64,000 nt of DNA, from contig MU831857.1 in assembly GCA_029204225.1 (NCBI GenBank), forward strand, positions 36,231 to 100,230. The letters are read 5' to 3'. The notes under the pieces were generated by a model. That model was given only the letters and a program-made list of their open reading frames with translations. It was not told the DNA's origin and did not search any database. The position numbers were made by a program, and so were the translations under genes. Below, in pieces: positions 49,756 to 62,000 of the stretch (positions are counted from its first letter, which is position 1; each line of letters opens with the position of its first letter). The stretch comes from Diphasiastrum complanatum. Lineage: Eukaryota; Streptophyta; Lycopodiopsida; Lycopodiales; Lycopodiaceae.

Positions 49756-50596
49756 TTTGCTAGAGTGGCCTATTACAATTGTTGTGCTTGCATTTGGTTC
49801 GCCATTAGTACCTGAGTTAAGTTCTGATAGGAAGTGAGAGGTATTATGATGCTCTCCGGGATTGGTGGCACTTGGAACTGGTTGAAATCAATCCATTGAA
49901 TATTTCCCATCATAGCGGCCTGTAAGTTCTTGTGGCTTCGTCGTTCACCTTCTAACTATGTTTCTAGAGTCTTGATGAGATCATCCCTACGTTGTAAGCG
50001 TGCGTGAACATCCTTGTTATTTCGGTGCAGCTCATTGAGGTCAGCCATGAGTTTTCTTTCTTTGTTTTTTAATTGAGTGACCTCTTGTTTTGATTTCGTG
50101 GAATAAATCTGCCATTCTTGTACATTGTTTGTCAGCTGCACATTTTCCTCTTGCAAGAAGTTGCACCAATTCTGATACTCATTGATTGAAGAGTAGAGGT
50201 AATGCATGGCATTACTTTGAGCATTGATGGCCTGTCGCACATTTTTCACTGCCACTCCCCAATAGGAGGATACTGTTGAGAGGCAAATGCATAGGATGGT
50301 GGGGGATTTTTTTGTGTGTTTTGATACAATGTGGTGTATTGTTCATGATAGATGGATTGAGCAGATGGAGGTTGTGATGTTTGAGTGATGGTGATAGGGA
50401 TTGGAGATGTGTCGATAGTTGTGATCGAAAAAATGAAAAGTATTGTGGAAGTGTTGGCAGTAGCGATAGTAGTGGGTGTAGGAAATGGTGTGGTGGTGGC
50501 AGGTGGTGTGTTTAACAGTGAAAGTGAGAATTCTTTAATGTTGAGGGATGTAGAACACCTAATTAGACAAATATCAGTTCTACTAACAAAGTGCAC
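49756..50596 (-). pseudogene. Probable gag-like protein of an LTR element
   Basis: Minus strand. A Pro/Thr-rich segment (50596-50246, ending YPPIGEWQ) shifts one frame into a coiled-coil-like segment (50255-49956; NEYQNWCNFLQEENVQL, EVTQLKNKERKLMADLNE). After one TAG the same frame goes on (HKNLQAAMMGNIQWIDFN, ending MANQMQAQQL) to about 49756. The low-complexity N-terminus plus long helix fits gag or ORF1 proteins of plant Ty3 elements, but I see no zinc knuckle and cannot name the family. A decayed host coiled-coil protein is the alternative. Confidence 0.4.
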
Positions 50597-50599
50597 AAT

Positions 50600-51404
50600 T
50601 TAATTGACAAAGGATGAGAAGCGAACTCGAACTTGAAATATTTTTATTCATGTTCAACCTCGAAAAATTTGCGAAATATTCTTGTGGTAACTCAAAAGAT
50701 TCGTGAACAGATTTATTGTGGTGACTCAAAAGATTCGCGAACAATATCTTGTCACGAAATATTTTGTTTATTGTTCAAATTTCACATGTCGCAAAACTGT
50801 CGTCCGTCGCAAACAATTCATGAAATATTCTTGATTCTTCGTCAAGCTCAAAACTGTCAACTATCACGAATAATTCGCGAAGCACGAAGATGTCGCGAAG
50901 AGACAAAGTGTCACGAACAATTCGCGAAACACGAAGCTTAGACAAAGAGATAAACTGTCGTGAACAATTCGTGAACAAAAATGATTTGAGCCTGAAAACA
51001 GAATGTTTATTTGAATATCAACCGTCGTAATGGTTATATCTACTATTATAGAAGTAGAAGGCCAAAGGACCTGTCCTGTAACAATATAAATACATGTGCA
51101 CTACTCCTATCAACTAACTCAATCAAAGACACAACAGCGAAATAAGATAGCAAAAGATGTGTACTGATGATTTAGATTTAGAATTATAAAATTCATTTTT
51201 GATCAAAGTTTCTCTATTTCTGATTGTCTAAAATTGTCTATCTAAAGTTGTCTCTTAATTCCGCATGCTTATTCCATCAAGGTAAAAACTGTTTTATTAG
51301 TACATAGATCAGAAATAGACTCGATTGAAGACACTAATATTAGTTTGATTTATTCAAGCTTTCATCATGTTCTCTGAGGAAGAATTATTACTATTTTTCC
51401 TACA
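50600..51404 (+). mobile_element. Probable copia 5' LTR rich in TTCGCGAA palindromes
   Basis: The right border CTACA is fixed by the adjoining primer site; the left border is approximate. 50690-50975 holds repeated palindrome-like units (ATTCGCGAAC, ATTCGCGAAG, GTCGCGAAGAG, ATTCGTGAAC). A TATA-like AATATAAATAC lies near 51083, in the right place for an LTR promoter. Confidence 0.6.
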
Positions 51405-51405
51405 G

Positions 51406-51418
51406 TGGTATCAGAGCA
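51406..51418 (+). other. Primer binding site, initiator tRNA-Met type
   Basis: TGGTATCAGAGCA one base after the LTR end CTACA. The partial phrase CAGTGGTATC recurs at 51434. Confidence 0.9.
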
Positions 51419-51513
51419 AATCAGAGTCAATACAGTGGTATCCTCGCATCTCTCTCAACATTCTTCATACATCCATCAACAACCGCATCTGGAATTTATT
51501 CAGAAGAATAGAA

Positions 51514-52005
51514 GATGTCATCAATCAGCAACATTCAGTCTAAGATCAGTACGATCTTGGATCCAGAAGGTTCAAACTATTTGATCAGGAAATTAAAGAC
51601 TTCACTCATACTGAAGGGCGAAGGTCTATGACAATGGATAGAACCAGTAGAGGAGAAGCCAATAACTACTCCTAGCAAAAAACTTCGAGAATGGAGTTTG
51701 AGAAATGACAAATCTATAGCAATTATTGCGTCATCAATGCATTACAACATAAGGCTAGATCTTACATCGACGCAAAAGATTTATGGGAAAAATTGCAAAC
51801 CAAAAATGAGACTAGATCTCGTATTCAAATCATGTTCTTGGAAGACCAATTAACTTACCTACAATGGGACGACAAAGACCTGACCACATTCGTACGAAAG
51901 ATAAAGTATCTGTTTATTTCTTTGCAGAATTTTGGCACGGAAAATGCAATCTCAAAGAAAAAACAGTTTGGATCAGTGACATGGCAAAAACAAGTTTCAA
52001 AATAA
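51514..52005 (+). pseudogene. Copia gag fragment
   Basis: From the ATG at 51514 the product reads as copia gag (UBN2-type): SKISTILDPEGSNYLI, then KKLREWSLRNDKSIAIIASS, and after a frameshift DAKDLWEKLQTKNETRSR and MFLEDQLTYLQWDDKD. A stop replaces a Trp-like codon near 51630. It breaks off at about 52005 with no zinc knuckle or pol. This is a fourth copia lineage, different from families B, C and D. Confidence 0.8.
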
Positions 52006-52727
52006 CAACATATTTGAATCGTAAACTTGGGGCAATGAGTGGACTTAACAATAAGCAAAAAACGCAGATTGTTGAGGTGTCATTTAGAAGAGAGCACGTG
52101 GATTGATGACATGGACGAAGCTCGACAATAGTATATATAAAGAGGTTCGGTCAAGTTTATAAAAGTTTAGTCGCTATAGTCACTCACATTTCTCTTCAAA
52201 AGCAAGCTAAGTTTGGTCGTTCATAAAGACGTGCTCTTCAGAGTCATTCTAGTTTTCAAACTTTTAGTGACGTTCACTCATACTCCCTTTCAAAAGTAAG
52301 CAAGTTATTCCTAATAACTTTTTGAGAACATCTTTTTGAGAGTACTGTAGATTATCTATGTTAACATATTCTTAATATTATATGGTAATATTCATTGTAA
52401 ATACTTTGTCTTGAAACTTTTTTATCTTTTTCTTTTATGTAAGAAAAAAAGTTTTGACTGATTGTTTTTGAACGCAAGGACAGTCTTGATTATAATATTC
52501 ATTTCATGCTTGTCAAGACAAGCATAAACTTTTTTTGTGATGCATTGAATATGCAAAGTCCATTCACTACTTTGCATGTTATGAAGATCTATATTTCTTA
52601 ACAGAAAGTATTTACTGGTAAATCGAACGTACAGCTTAATGAATATGTCATTCGCTCTTTTGTTGAGCATATCAAATAAGATCATAACCATCTGCTTTTG
52701 TTTGAGATTTTTTTAGGCGACCCTAGA
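52006..52727 (+). other. LTR-like or promoter sequence with strong TATA box
   Basis: TGTTGAGGTGTCATTT at 52070 looks like an LTR start. GTATATATAAAGAGG (52131-52145) is a strong TATA box, followed by direct repeats of CTTTTCAAAAG-AAGCAAG type (52192 and 52289). No matching second copy or end was found, so I cannot assign it. Confidence 0.35.
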
Positions 52728-52762
52728 TCCCTCTCATAAACCATCAAGATTTATGAGAGGGA
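52728..52762. other. Perfect 13-bp stem-loop
   Basis: TCCCTCTCATAAA (52728-52740) and TTTATGAGAGGGA (52750-52762) with a 9-base loop, at the left of the hairpin array. Confidence 0.9.
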
Positions 52763-52840
52763 CAAGACCGACCGTGAGGACCAAAGTTTTTTTTAAAAAT
52801 GTTCAGGACCGATGTTTTTCTTTATATAAAAGTTTCGACT

Positions 52841-53114
52841 GAACCTCCTGCCGCAATGGGAGGATCAGGATTAATTTTTTTTATTTTTAGAGCCCTCGAA
52901 ACCTCCCGACTCCGGAGGTCCAGAAAGAATTTTTTTTCATTAAAAAAAAGGCTCTGGACCTCCCGCCGCGATGGGAGGTCTAGAGGGGATTTTTTTTTTT
53001 CAATAAGCCAAATCCTTTCTGGACCTCCCGTCGCGGCGGGAGGTCCATAGAGGATTTATTTCTCAATAATAAAAAAAAAAAATGCTCTAGATCTCTCGCC
53101 GCGATGGGAGGTCT
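52841..53114. repeat. Array of GC-rich hairpins separated by A/T tracts
   Basis: Five units start at 52841, 52900, 52956, 53021 and 53089. Each has the pattern GGACCTCCCG-NNNNNN-CGGGAGGTCC. The fourth is a perfect 10-bp stem with loop TCGCGG. Units are joined by runs of T then A of 8 to 13 bases. A sixth, weaker copy (CCTTCCGCTATGGCGGGAG) is near 53430. Confidence 0.85.
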
Positions 53115-53260
53115 AGAAAGAAATTTTTTTTTTCAATAAAAAAAAGCTCAGAAGAAACATTTCAAAGCTTAACCTAAACATACTATGTGTCTGAAATTCG
53201 ATAGCTGAAAATTTGAAAGCTTGAAGACAAAAAGAAAGCTCTAAATGTGAAAACTGAGGT

Positions 53261-53575
53261 GAATTGTTAAGGGTGGGACCCTTTACGTATACTTATTTTA
53301 GTGGTCAGTTGCCCATTTTGTTTATGGGATAAATTCACTGCCACATGTCACAGGTTCAGCGAGGGTCTCTTCAAAGATCAAAACTAAAACTCATTTGTGT
53401 TTTTTAAAACCACAAAGTCTTAGTTGAACCTTCCGCTATGGCGGGAGATTCATCCCAATTCTGAATTTTTAAGGATTAATTGTGATGGTTGGGCTCTTTT
53501 GTTTATATATCCTTGTGGTCAAATTCCCATTTTGATTGTGGGATAAATCATATGCCATGTGTCAACACTGTGTTG
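53261..53575. repeat. Diverged direct repeat, period about 200 bp
   Basis: GAATTGTTAAGG...GGTCAGTTGCCCATTTTG...GGGATAAAT...GCCACATGTCA near 53261 recurs near 53462 as GAATTTTTAAGG...GGTCAAATTCCCATTTTG...GGGATAAAT...GCCATGTGTCA. The weak sixth hairpin lies between the two. Confidence 0.6.
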
Positions 53576-53879
53576 AATTCTCAAAAAACCAAAAACAAGT
53601 GTTTTTTGGTTTTTTGGAATGCAACCTTAATACAAATGTGAGTCTTTACTCACAATTGTGAGAAATGGTCGAATTTTACAATGTATATATATTTGTAAAT
53701 TCTATTGTGCTTCCAAAAGTACTTATGGGATTATTGTTCTTCTTTACTCGTGCTCTTCTCCTCCCTTTGCGTTTTCCTCCTCTTGTGCTTTCCTCCCTTT
53801 GCATGTTTTTCATAACACATAAAAGATGCATACAAAACATAAAAACATAAAAAACTTTTAAGGACACAGAAGTAAAAAT

Positions 53880-54390
53880 TAGTAAAATCAAATCTGAAAA
53901 ACACTAAATGCTTACCACATAATAATAAAAATCATAAAATAAAAACACACAAAATAGAAGAACAAAATAAATAAATATATACAATAGTAAATAGAGTAAA
54001 TCAAAAAATAAAACTAAACAAAAAACCAAAAATTGCAATAAAAAATATAAAATCAAAATCAAAATTGAAAAAAATTAAAAGAATAAATAAATAACATTTT
54101 AAAAAAATAAAATAAAATAGAATAAATAGAAATAGAATTAAAATAGTAATAAAATAACAAAAAATAGAATGTGACAATTAAAAAACTATAATTTTTTTGA
54201 AAATAGACTACCTAATAAAATATCAATATAACATAATAAATAAATAAAAATAAAATTAAAGACTACAATAATTAAAACAAAAACTAGAATAAAATCAAGA
54301 ATAAATAAAGACAAAAGTCATATAATAATAACATCAATAAATTGAATATCAAAAAATGAAATAATATTAAAATAAAATCACAAAATAAAA
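53880..54390. repeat. Extremely A/T-rich, A-biased low-complexity stretch
   Basis: About 500 bases made almost entirely of AAAT-, ATAA- and AAAAT-type words on the plus strand, with no gene. Confidence 0.85.
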
Positions 54391-54820
54391 GAATGACTGT
54401 CTTGCGAAAGTTCTGCAAGGGTTCAATCCTCGCAGCGAGTAAATGTTCACACAACTTGCTCCCGTGGTAGGATTTTCAAGATCAGACCATGTAGACAGGC
54501 TAATTTCACTACTCTGATTCCATTTATGCCCCTTGCGAAGTTGGTTTGATGATCTTGATGCTCTACGAGGGTTTTGAAGATTCTGCTTCCAAGAACCCTC
54601 GCACATACTAAAAAATGATGTTTTTTTCATCAGTAACTCTCACAGAGATTTTCATAGATGCATCTAGGTCAGATCTAGGGATTGTCCAAGTTTCAAGAGT
54701 TATCTCCCAGGGGATCTCTAAAAATCATGAAAAAAATGCTCTTTTTATAGTGTTTTTTGATGAGATCTTGAGATTCTCTAATTTTTAACTTTTGCAAACC
54801 GGTAATTTGCTACATCCATG
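54391..54820. other. Spacer with short inverted repeats
   Basis: CTGCAAGG-GTTCAAT-CCTCGCAG and an ACGAGGGTTTT / AAGAACCCTCG pair are visible. No gene seen. Confidence 0.5.
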
Positions 54821-57574
54821 TTAGATCTGACTGTTAGTAACTCTCTGAAAGTTCTGATAGATATTTGGGATCACGAAAAATTCCTCCAACAGGACCTTGA
54901 TGGTCTCATTGATGAAATGACTCCCGCGATCACTAACTATCTCCACTGGGCACCCAAAGCACACAATGATATTTTCATAGAGAAACTTGACAGTGGTCCT
55001 AGCATCAGCTACTCTTACTGCCTTGGCTTCGACCCACTTGGTGAGGTAGTCAGTGGCCATGATTATGTATCGAGCGTAGGTACATTTTGCTGCAGGGTGA
55101 ATTGGACCAATGTAATCCAATCCCCACTTTTCAAATGGTGCTTGGGCTAAGACCGGGTGCAGAAGGTCATAATTCAATCTCGTCGGTCTCCTTGCCCTTT
55201 GGCACACATCGCATTTTCTTAGGTATTCCTCTGTATCCTTATGAATCATTGGCCACCAGCATCCTGATTGTAGAATCTTGCGAACTGTAATGTCGGATGC
55301 AAAATGGCCTCTACTTATGCCTTCATGTGAAAGCGAAATGATCTGGGTGGCCTCATGAGGAAGAATACATCGCCGGAGAATCCCATCTAGTCCCCTTCGG
55401 TACAGTTAGCCGGCAATCAGCTGATAATGTCTAGTTTTCAAGATCAATTTTCGTTGATCCGCCTTTGGTAGTGATTTGTCTGGTTGGCCCCTCATTAGAT
55501 ATTCAACTATGTTAGCAGCCCACTCCGGTACTGTGTCTACGTAAAATAAGGTAGCATCAGGCAGCTCATCGTCGGGTTGGAGTGCAACCTCCTTCCCCTT
55601 GATCCGCGACACATGATTTGCCATGTAGTGTTGTTTTCCCTTGCAAACTACTATCCGAAAATCAAACTCTAACAACAGAAGTAGCCATTGAGTGATTCTC
55701 CCTGTGTTGCAGATTTTGTTAACAAGATCGAGAAAGGGTTGATGGTCCGTATAAAATACAAAGTGTGTGGCCATCAAGTAGTGCCGAAACTTCTTAACCG
55801 CATATTTCATTGCCAGTGCTTCCCGCTCTGTGGTTGAATAATTCATTTCTATATCACTGAGCTGTCGGCTTGCAAATCGGATCGAAAATTTCTTTTTGTG
55901 TTCTCCTAACTAGGTTAAGACTACACCAACTGCATACTTCGATGCATCCATATGCACTTGAAACTCAATGGATTAATTGGGAAGATGTAGGATTGGTGCT
56001 GAAACCAATGCATCCTTAAGTTTTTGAAAAGCCTTTAGGGCTTCCTCGTTCCAATGTGGATCCGTTGTGAGTTTGCAAATTGGCCATGCTAACTCCGCAA
56101 AATCTAGAATGAAGATCCTGTAATAATTAGCATGACCCATAAAGATGTAGACCTCGCGGATCGTTCTAGGTGGTGGTAGATCAACAATGATTCTGATTTT
56201 TGATAGGTCTGTGGCGATCCCATGTCTAGATACTATATGGCCAAGAATCAAGCCATGTGTAACCCAAAATTGACATTTTTCTGGATTCAAGGAGATCTGG
56301 AATTAGCGACATTTTTGTAGTACCTTCTCCAGATTGGATAAGTGTTTAGAGTTTGGTCCATGCATGCACAGATTGTCCAAAAAAAATTTCAAAAATTTTT
56401 GCAAATACTCTTTGAATGCCTACATGACTCACTGGACAGTGCTTGGGGCATTACAAAGTCCGAATGGCATCACCTTATAGGCATAGGTTTCCCATTCTGT
56501 GGCGAATGTTGTCTTATGCTGGTCTTGGGGTGATATCTTCACTTGGTTGTAACCGCTGAAGCCGTCTAAAAAATTGTAGGCTTCGGCCCCAACTACTCTG
56601 TCAAGGACACTTTCCGTAAAGAGCAAAGGAAAATGATCATTTTTGGTAACTACATTTAGCGTCTTCAGATTCACACAGATCCATGTTTTGCCATTCTTAT
56701 TGGTTACTATAACTATCGACGATACCCATTCAGTGTGTTCAATTTCGTATATGAAATCTGCATCGAACAACTTCTGCAATTCTTACTTGATCAGCTCCTT
56801 GTAGTTTGGGTTGTAGCGGTAGTAACGACTCACCTTGGGGACTGCTCCATCCACCAAGGGTATGGTGTGTTGGACTATTGTTGGTGGAATGCCCTTCAAA
56901 TCACTGTAATTCTAGACAAAACAATCCTTGTACTCCACCAACAATGATCGTAGTCTTTTGAATTGTGTGGGCGTTAACTACTTTCCCACATATACGATCT
57001 TTTCTTCTTCACCTGGATCGGCAAGGTTCATGGGTTGCATTTGCGCAGGTCCTTCAAAGACTTGTTCTGCTGGTGTCTGACTTTGATCAAGTTCTCGCTG
57101 TTTTTGCGGCATTATAATTACCACGTCGTTCAAGGTATAATTCTTGAAGGTCTCAAGCATCTCGTGAACTGGTGCTCGTCGAGATTCCTCCTTCAACATA
57201 TTGATCTTAACTCGACTGGTCATCTTTTGATTTTCCATCATCTGAGAAGAGGATGATGCTGTATTAGACTTCATCCTGATTGACTTCAAGGAATCCAACA
57301 CCTTCTTTTTGCCTCCTTTTTTCAAATGGGTGGATTCGTTGTTGTTGTCTTTATTCAAAACTGGTGTGACATTCGCCTCATGGTTGCGAATATCAACATC
57401 CACTGTAGCTTCTTCGGGCACTCCATCGGATCACCTGGTTGTAGAGTTGCGTCAACTAGATCTTCTTGTTCACAGGTGTCCTTGGTGGATCTATCCTTGA
57501 AAATTTTGCCATAGCGGATTTTTGCGGCGGTTGAGCTAGTACTTTGTTAATTCCGTAACAATCTGGGTCCATAT
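54821..57574 (-). pseudogene. Ty3/gypsy pol, right part continued at 63810-64000
   Basis: Minus strand order from 57421: a basic linker with KKGGKKKVLDSLKSIRMKSN; RT (56779-56429: EWVSSIVIVTNKNGK, FLDGFSGYNQVKISPQDQHK, YAYKVMPFGLCNAPSTVQ); RNase H (MNYSTTEREALAMKYAVKKF, 55846-55406); integrase zinc finger (CDVCQRARRP) and core (KWGLDYIGPI, VSDRGSHFIN, 55249-54821). It is cut off before the integrase E. The RT active site reads FLDNLC instead of FLDDLC (56377-56372), and several frames are broken. Its sequence resembles the Athila/Tat branch. The family C copia element is inserted at 57574/63810. Confidence 0.9.
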
Positions 57575-58312
57575 TGTGAAGAATTGAAAAATATTATCTA
57601 TGTTAGATATAGGGGTCTTATGTTTTTTACATCAAGCATCTAGGTGTAGGATGTTGATAGGAATAAATTTGGCATAGATGGCAAAATTATGCATTTCCAC
57701 TTGTAATGCCACTATTGAGCCAAAATAGAGTAAGAGGCTAAACACTTTCTAATTAGAGTGTAGACAAGTGTAAAGTTTTTGTCTGATGAATTCCAAGAGG
57801 TCCAATAGGATATAGAGGTGGAACCTTGTGAGGTCCAATAAGAAATTGAGGTGTGCTTGAATATAGTCCAATAGAATTAAGAGGTGCATAGATCAATGAT
57901 CCAATAGGATCCAGAGGTGACAAAATGTGGTCCAATCATAGTTAAGCATAGTGGTAGCTCGTGGACCTACTAGTATCATTGTACTCCTCATTTTGAAGTC
58001 AATTGATTTGGTGATTTCATGGACTTTGTGAGTTATTGGATTTCTAGCTTTCTCTCTCTACCCGAGAGCTCTTGATGCATTTTCTCTCTCTACCCGAGGA
58101 GAGCAGCTTGTTTTTACTTAGATTATTTTTTGAATACTTCCCACACGTGTGAGTGAGAGTTGGAAGTGATTGAATGCATGTAGTAGTGTGTTTTTGCCAT
58201 AGGATTCAAGATTGATCTTGAATCTCAATCTAGTCTTGATCTTGGTGCATCTACACACCTTAGGAGATCACAAGTACATGTAGTGGACAGTCCACACGTG
58301 TGAAATTTAACA
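57575..58312 (+). mobile_element. 5' LTR of family C (738 bp)
   Basis: TGTGAAGAATTG to AAATTTAACA. Holds five CCAAT boxes at 57802, 57835, 57868, 57901 and 57932, two TCTCTCTCTACCCGAG copies near 58054-58097, and CACACGTGTG at 58142-58151 and 58293-58302. Confidence 0.95.
57802..57936 (+). promoter_or_regulatory. Five CCAAT boxes at 33-bp period
   Basis: Spacings are 33, 33, 33 and 31. Each CCAAT is followed by AAGAGGTG-, AGAGGTG- or TGAGGTG-like sequence, so it is also a diverged 33-bp tandem repeat. CCAAT is the NF-Y binding core; a promoter role is inferred. Confidence 0.6.
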
Positions 58313-58325
58313 TGGTATCAGAGCC
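58313..58325 (+). other. Primer binding site, initiator tRNA-Met type (family C)
   Basis: TGGTATCAGAGCC directly after the LTR end AACA. Confidence 0.95.
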
Positions 58326-59068
58326 TACCTAAGGTTACCATGCATTTTGATCCATCTAAGTGAAAAAATTTCATCAATCTTGAGCTAGAAGTTGTCAAGG
58401 CCCATTTTCCTAGCTATCTTGTTCAATCTTGGATCAAAAGAGATCAAAAGGACATTGATTGGGTCTGACCTGGTACTGTACGGAATCAGGTGCTCAGACA
58501 CGTGTGAGGAACATCCAATTTCAGTTTGGAAGTTCTCTCTCATCTTCGATCCATTTATCTTGCTTGATAGCTTGTTTTGAAGCTATTTTTGTCTAGTTTT
58601 TGTTGCAATCAGTTTCATTCCATTTGGTTGAGCCAATCAAAAGTTATAAGCTTTTGAAGAGGGTTAGGTAGGGCACCTAGACCTGGGTGGACACATTTGG
58701 TTTGGTCAAGAGATTGCTTGGTTGATCCAAAATCACAGTTGTATGCTTGCCAATCTCATCTATATGTGATCTAGGCACTGTTTTGAGATCTTAGCCATTT
58801 TGTTTCATGCAATATGATTGTATTTGAGTCAAATTTGGTTTCTTAGTGTATTTCACACGTGCTAAGAGTGTTAGATCCTAACTTTTCCTATACTCCATCA
58901 TTTTATGTGAAATAGATCTTGTTTTAGAGAGATTTGTGTAGCTAGTGAGAATCAATTCACAAATTGTTGTAAGATCTTTCATAGGAGGAGATAGTACTCA
59001 ATTATTGGATCCTATTGAAAGTGTGTAACAACATTTATTGTTCATCATTTGAGTTTTCTTCACTTCAA
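58326..59068 (+). other. Family C untranslated leader
   Basis: No long frame. Contains ACACGTGTGAGG near 58499 and CACACGTGCT near 58855, both relatives of the LTR palindrome. The phrase GGTTGATCCAAAA near 58731 also occurs at 31-43 in the family A leader. Confidence 0.6.
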
Positions 59069-62000
59069 ATGTCTTCAATGGGTTCATCCTTGTTGGAACC
59101 AAGTGAAAGATTGACCACTTCAAATTATTCAATTTGGAAAATGAGGATGGAGTCCATCTTGATCCTTCAAGACGTGATGGACATAGTTCTTGGCCTTGAA
59201 GAAGAACCACAAGTTCTTCAAGAGGTTCAAAAATACAAAAAGAGAGCTAGGATGGCTCTCCACTACATTAAGATGAATGTCTCTAATGAGATATTGAGGG
59301 AGATAGGTACTTGTACAACAGCCAAAGAAGCTTGGGATTGTCTCAAGACTATCTATGAGGCTAAGAATACCTCTAGGCTTCTCACTCTTAGGAATCAAAT
59401 CTTTCAAAGTAGCCAAAAGAGTGATGAGAGTGCATCTAGTTATGTTTTGAGAGTAAAAGATATTCATAGAGAGCTTGCTTGTATTGGTGATTCCATCAAT
59501 CAAAATGAGCTAGTTCAAGTCATTCTCAATGGCTTGAGAAGTGAATTTGATAATCTTGTCCAATCCTATGCCATTAAGGAGGAGCTACCAAGTTTGGACG
59601 CTCTCCAAAGTGTGCTAATTTCAGAAGAATCAAGACAAGAGTACAAGCTCTTGAGGATGGACAAGCTTTCTCTCACTCATAATGATGGCAAAGCTCTCTT
59701 TTCCAAGGATAAGCACAAAGAGAGGAGCAAGAACCAACATCAACAATCCTCAAGCAAGGACAAAGTCAAATCCAAAGACAAAGATGAGGAGGAAGATGAT
59801 TCCTCTAATGCTTCATCATCCAAGCTCAAGAAGAAGAAGAAGATCAAGTGCTTTTATTGTGGCAAGAAAGGTCATTATGCCACCAATTGCTTCAAAAAGA
59901 AGAATCAACTCAAGCAAGCCAATATTACCAATGAGAAGGAAGACACTATTGCAAGTGATGGAGAGGGATCTCTTATGGTCTCTAGTTTCTCATCTACTCC
60001 TTTCAAGAAGGACGGCCTATGGTATATTGATAGTGGAGCCTCTTCACATATGTGTAGCTCCAAGGACTCTTTCTCTTCTATTGCACCTTATGATGGAGTG
60101 AAGAAATCAATATACACTGCAAATGATTTTGAATGTCCTATTGAAGGCATAGGGAACATTCCCTTGAAGCTTGCATCCTCTAAAGTTCTTTCTCTCTCTA
60201 GAGTTCTTTATGTACCTAAGCTTACCAAGAATCTTATTAGTGTTGGCCAATTGCTTGATAATGGCCTTGATGTAAAATTCAATGTTGATACTTGCACTAT
60301 CAAGAAGAATGATGAGATACTTGCATTAGGATCTAGATTTGGTGGCATCTATAAACTAGATCCAAATGAGTATGTGAATGCTTGTAATGTTGCTCTTGTG
60401 AACAAGCTCTCTATGGAGGAATTATGGCATAGGAGGTTGCGACATCCCAACTACAAATCCATGCTCTCTATGATCAAAGAATCCAAAGCTATTGGCTTGC
60501 CAAAGTCATTCTCCAAGAAGATCAAGCCTTGTGAGGCTTGTGCTATTGCTAAATCTCACAAAAAGCCATTTACAAGATCTTCTATCAAAAGCAAGTATCC
60601 TTTGGAGTTAATCCACTCGGATGTGCATTTCTCATCAACTACAAGCAAGGGAGGAGCCACTTGTTTTGTTACTTTCATTGATGATTACACAAGATTCACT
60701 TGGATATATCTTCTTGCTTCAAAATCTATGGTGTTTGATCATTTCCTTATTTTCAAAGCTTATGTAGAGAAGCAATTCTCATTCAAGATTAAAGCTCTTA
60801 GAAGTGATGGAGGTGGTGAATATATCTCCAATAAATTTCAAGATTTTTGTGAGCTTGAAGGCATTAAAAGAGAGTTTTCTTGTGCCTACTCTCCATCTAA
60901 AAATGGAGTGGCCGAGAGAAAGAATAGATCTCTATGTGAATGTGCAAAATCTATGAGAATTGAGGCATCTTTGCCCAAAGATTTTTGGGGAGAAGCCATT
61001 AATTGTGCAAATTATCTTTGCAATAGGCACCCACATATAGCTCTTGGAGGAAAGTCACCATATGAAATCTTATTTTTGAAGAAGCCTAAGGTTGATCACC
61101 TTAGAGTTTTTGGATGCTTATGCTTTGTCCATATTCCCTTGGAAACAAGGAAGAAGGAAGATCCTAGTGCATGCAAAGGGATCGTGGTTGGATACTCATC
61201 CACCAAGAAGGCCTATAGAGTCTTTATACTCTCTACTTCTCAAGTTATTGAAAGTAGAGATGTTGTCTTTCATGAAGATCAACACTCATCATTTGAAGAG
61301 GCCGAGATCAAGAAATCTATGGATGCATCATCAATTATTGATTTTGAAGACAATCATGATGTGATGGGGTCGAGATTTGAAGAAGACTCTCCTCGGATTT
61401 TTTCACCAAGAAGATCCATGAGAGATAGATCCAAGCCTAAGAGGCTCTCATATGTTGACAAAGGCAAACAAGTGGATCTTGATTCCACTAATTATGTTTT
61501 TTTATGTCTTTCATGAAGAGCCAAAGAATGTACAAGAGGCACTCAATAGCAAGGAGTGGTATGATGCCATGAAGCAAGAGTATGATGCATTGATCACCAA
61601 CAATACTTGGGAGCTTGTGGATCCTCCTTCCAACAAGCATGTGATTGGTTGCAAGTGGGTATTTCGGATCAAGTTCAATCATGATGTCACCATCAACAAG
61701 CATAAAGCAAGATTATGTGCCAAAGGATTTGCTCAAATCCATGGTCTTGATTATGAGGAGACCTTTGCACCCGTTGCAAAGATGGTGAAAATAAGAATTC
61801 TTATTTCTCTTGCTTGTTTCTTCAAGTGGAAGGTGTTCCAATTAGATGTATCCAATGCTTTTCTAAATGGTTATCTTGAGGAGGAGATCTATATGGAACA
61901 ACCTCAAGGATTCATCAAGGATGAGTCCAAAGTGTGCTTGCTCTTCAAAAGTCTTTATGGACTCAAGCAAGCACCAAGATCATGGTATTCAAGACTTAAC

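Noticed and set aside
52131-52145. Endogenous pararetrovirus promoter
   Set aside because: The TATA box and leader are compatible, but no movement, coat or polymerase coding sequence of that family is nearby.
54408-54420. GGTTCAATCC resembling a Pol III B box
   Set aside because: No A box upstream and no target duplication.
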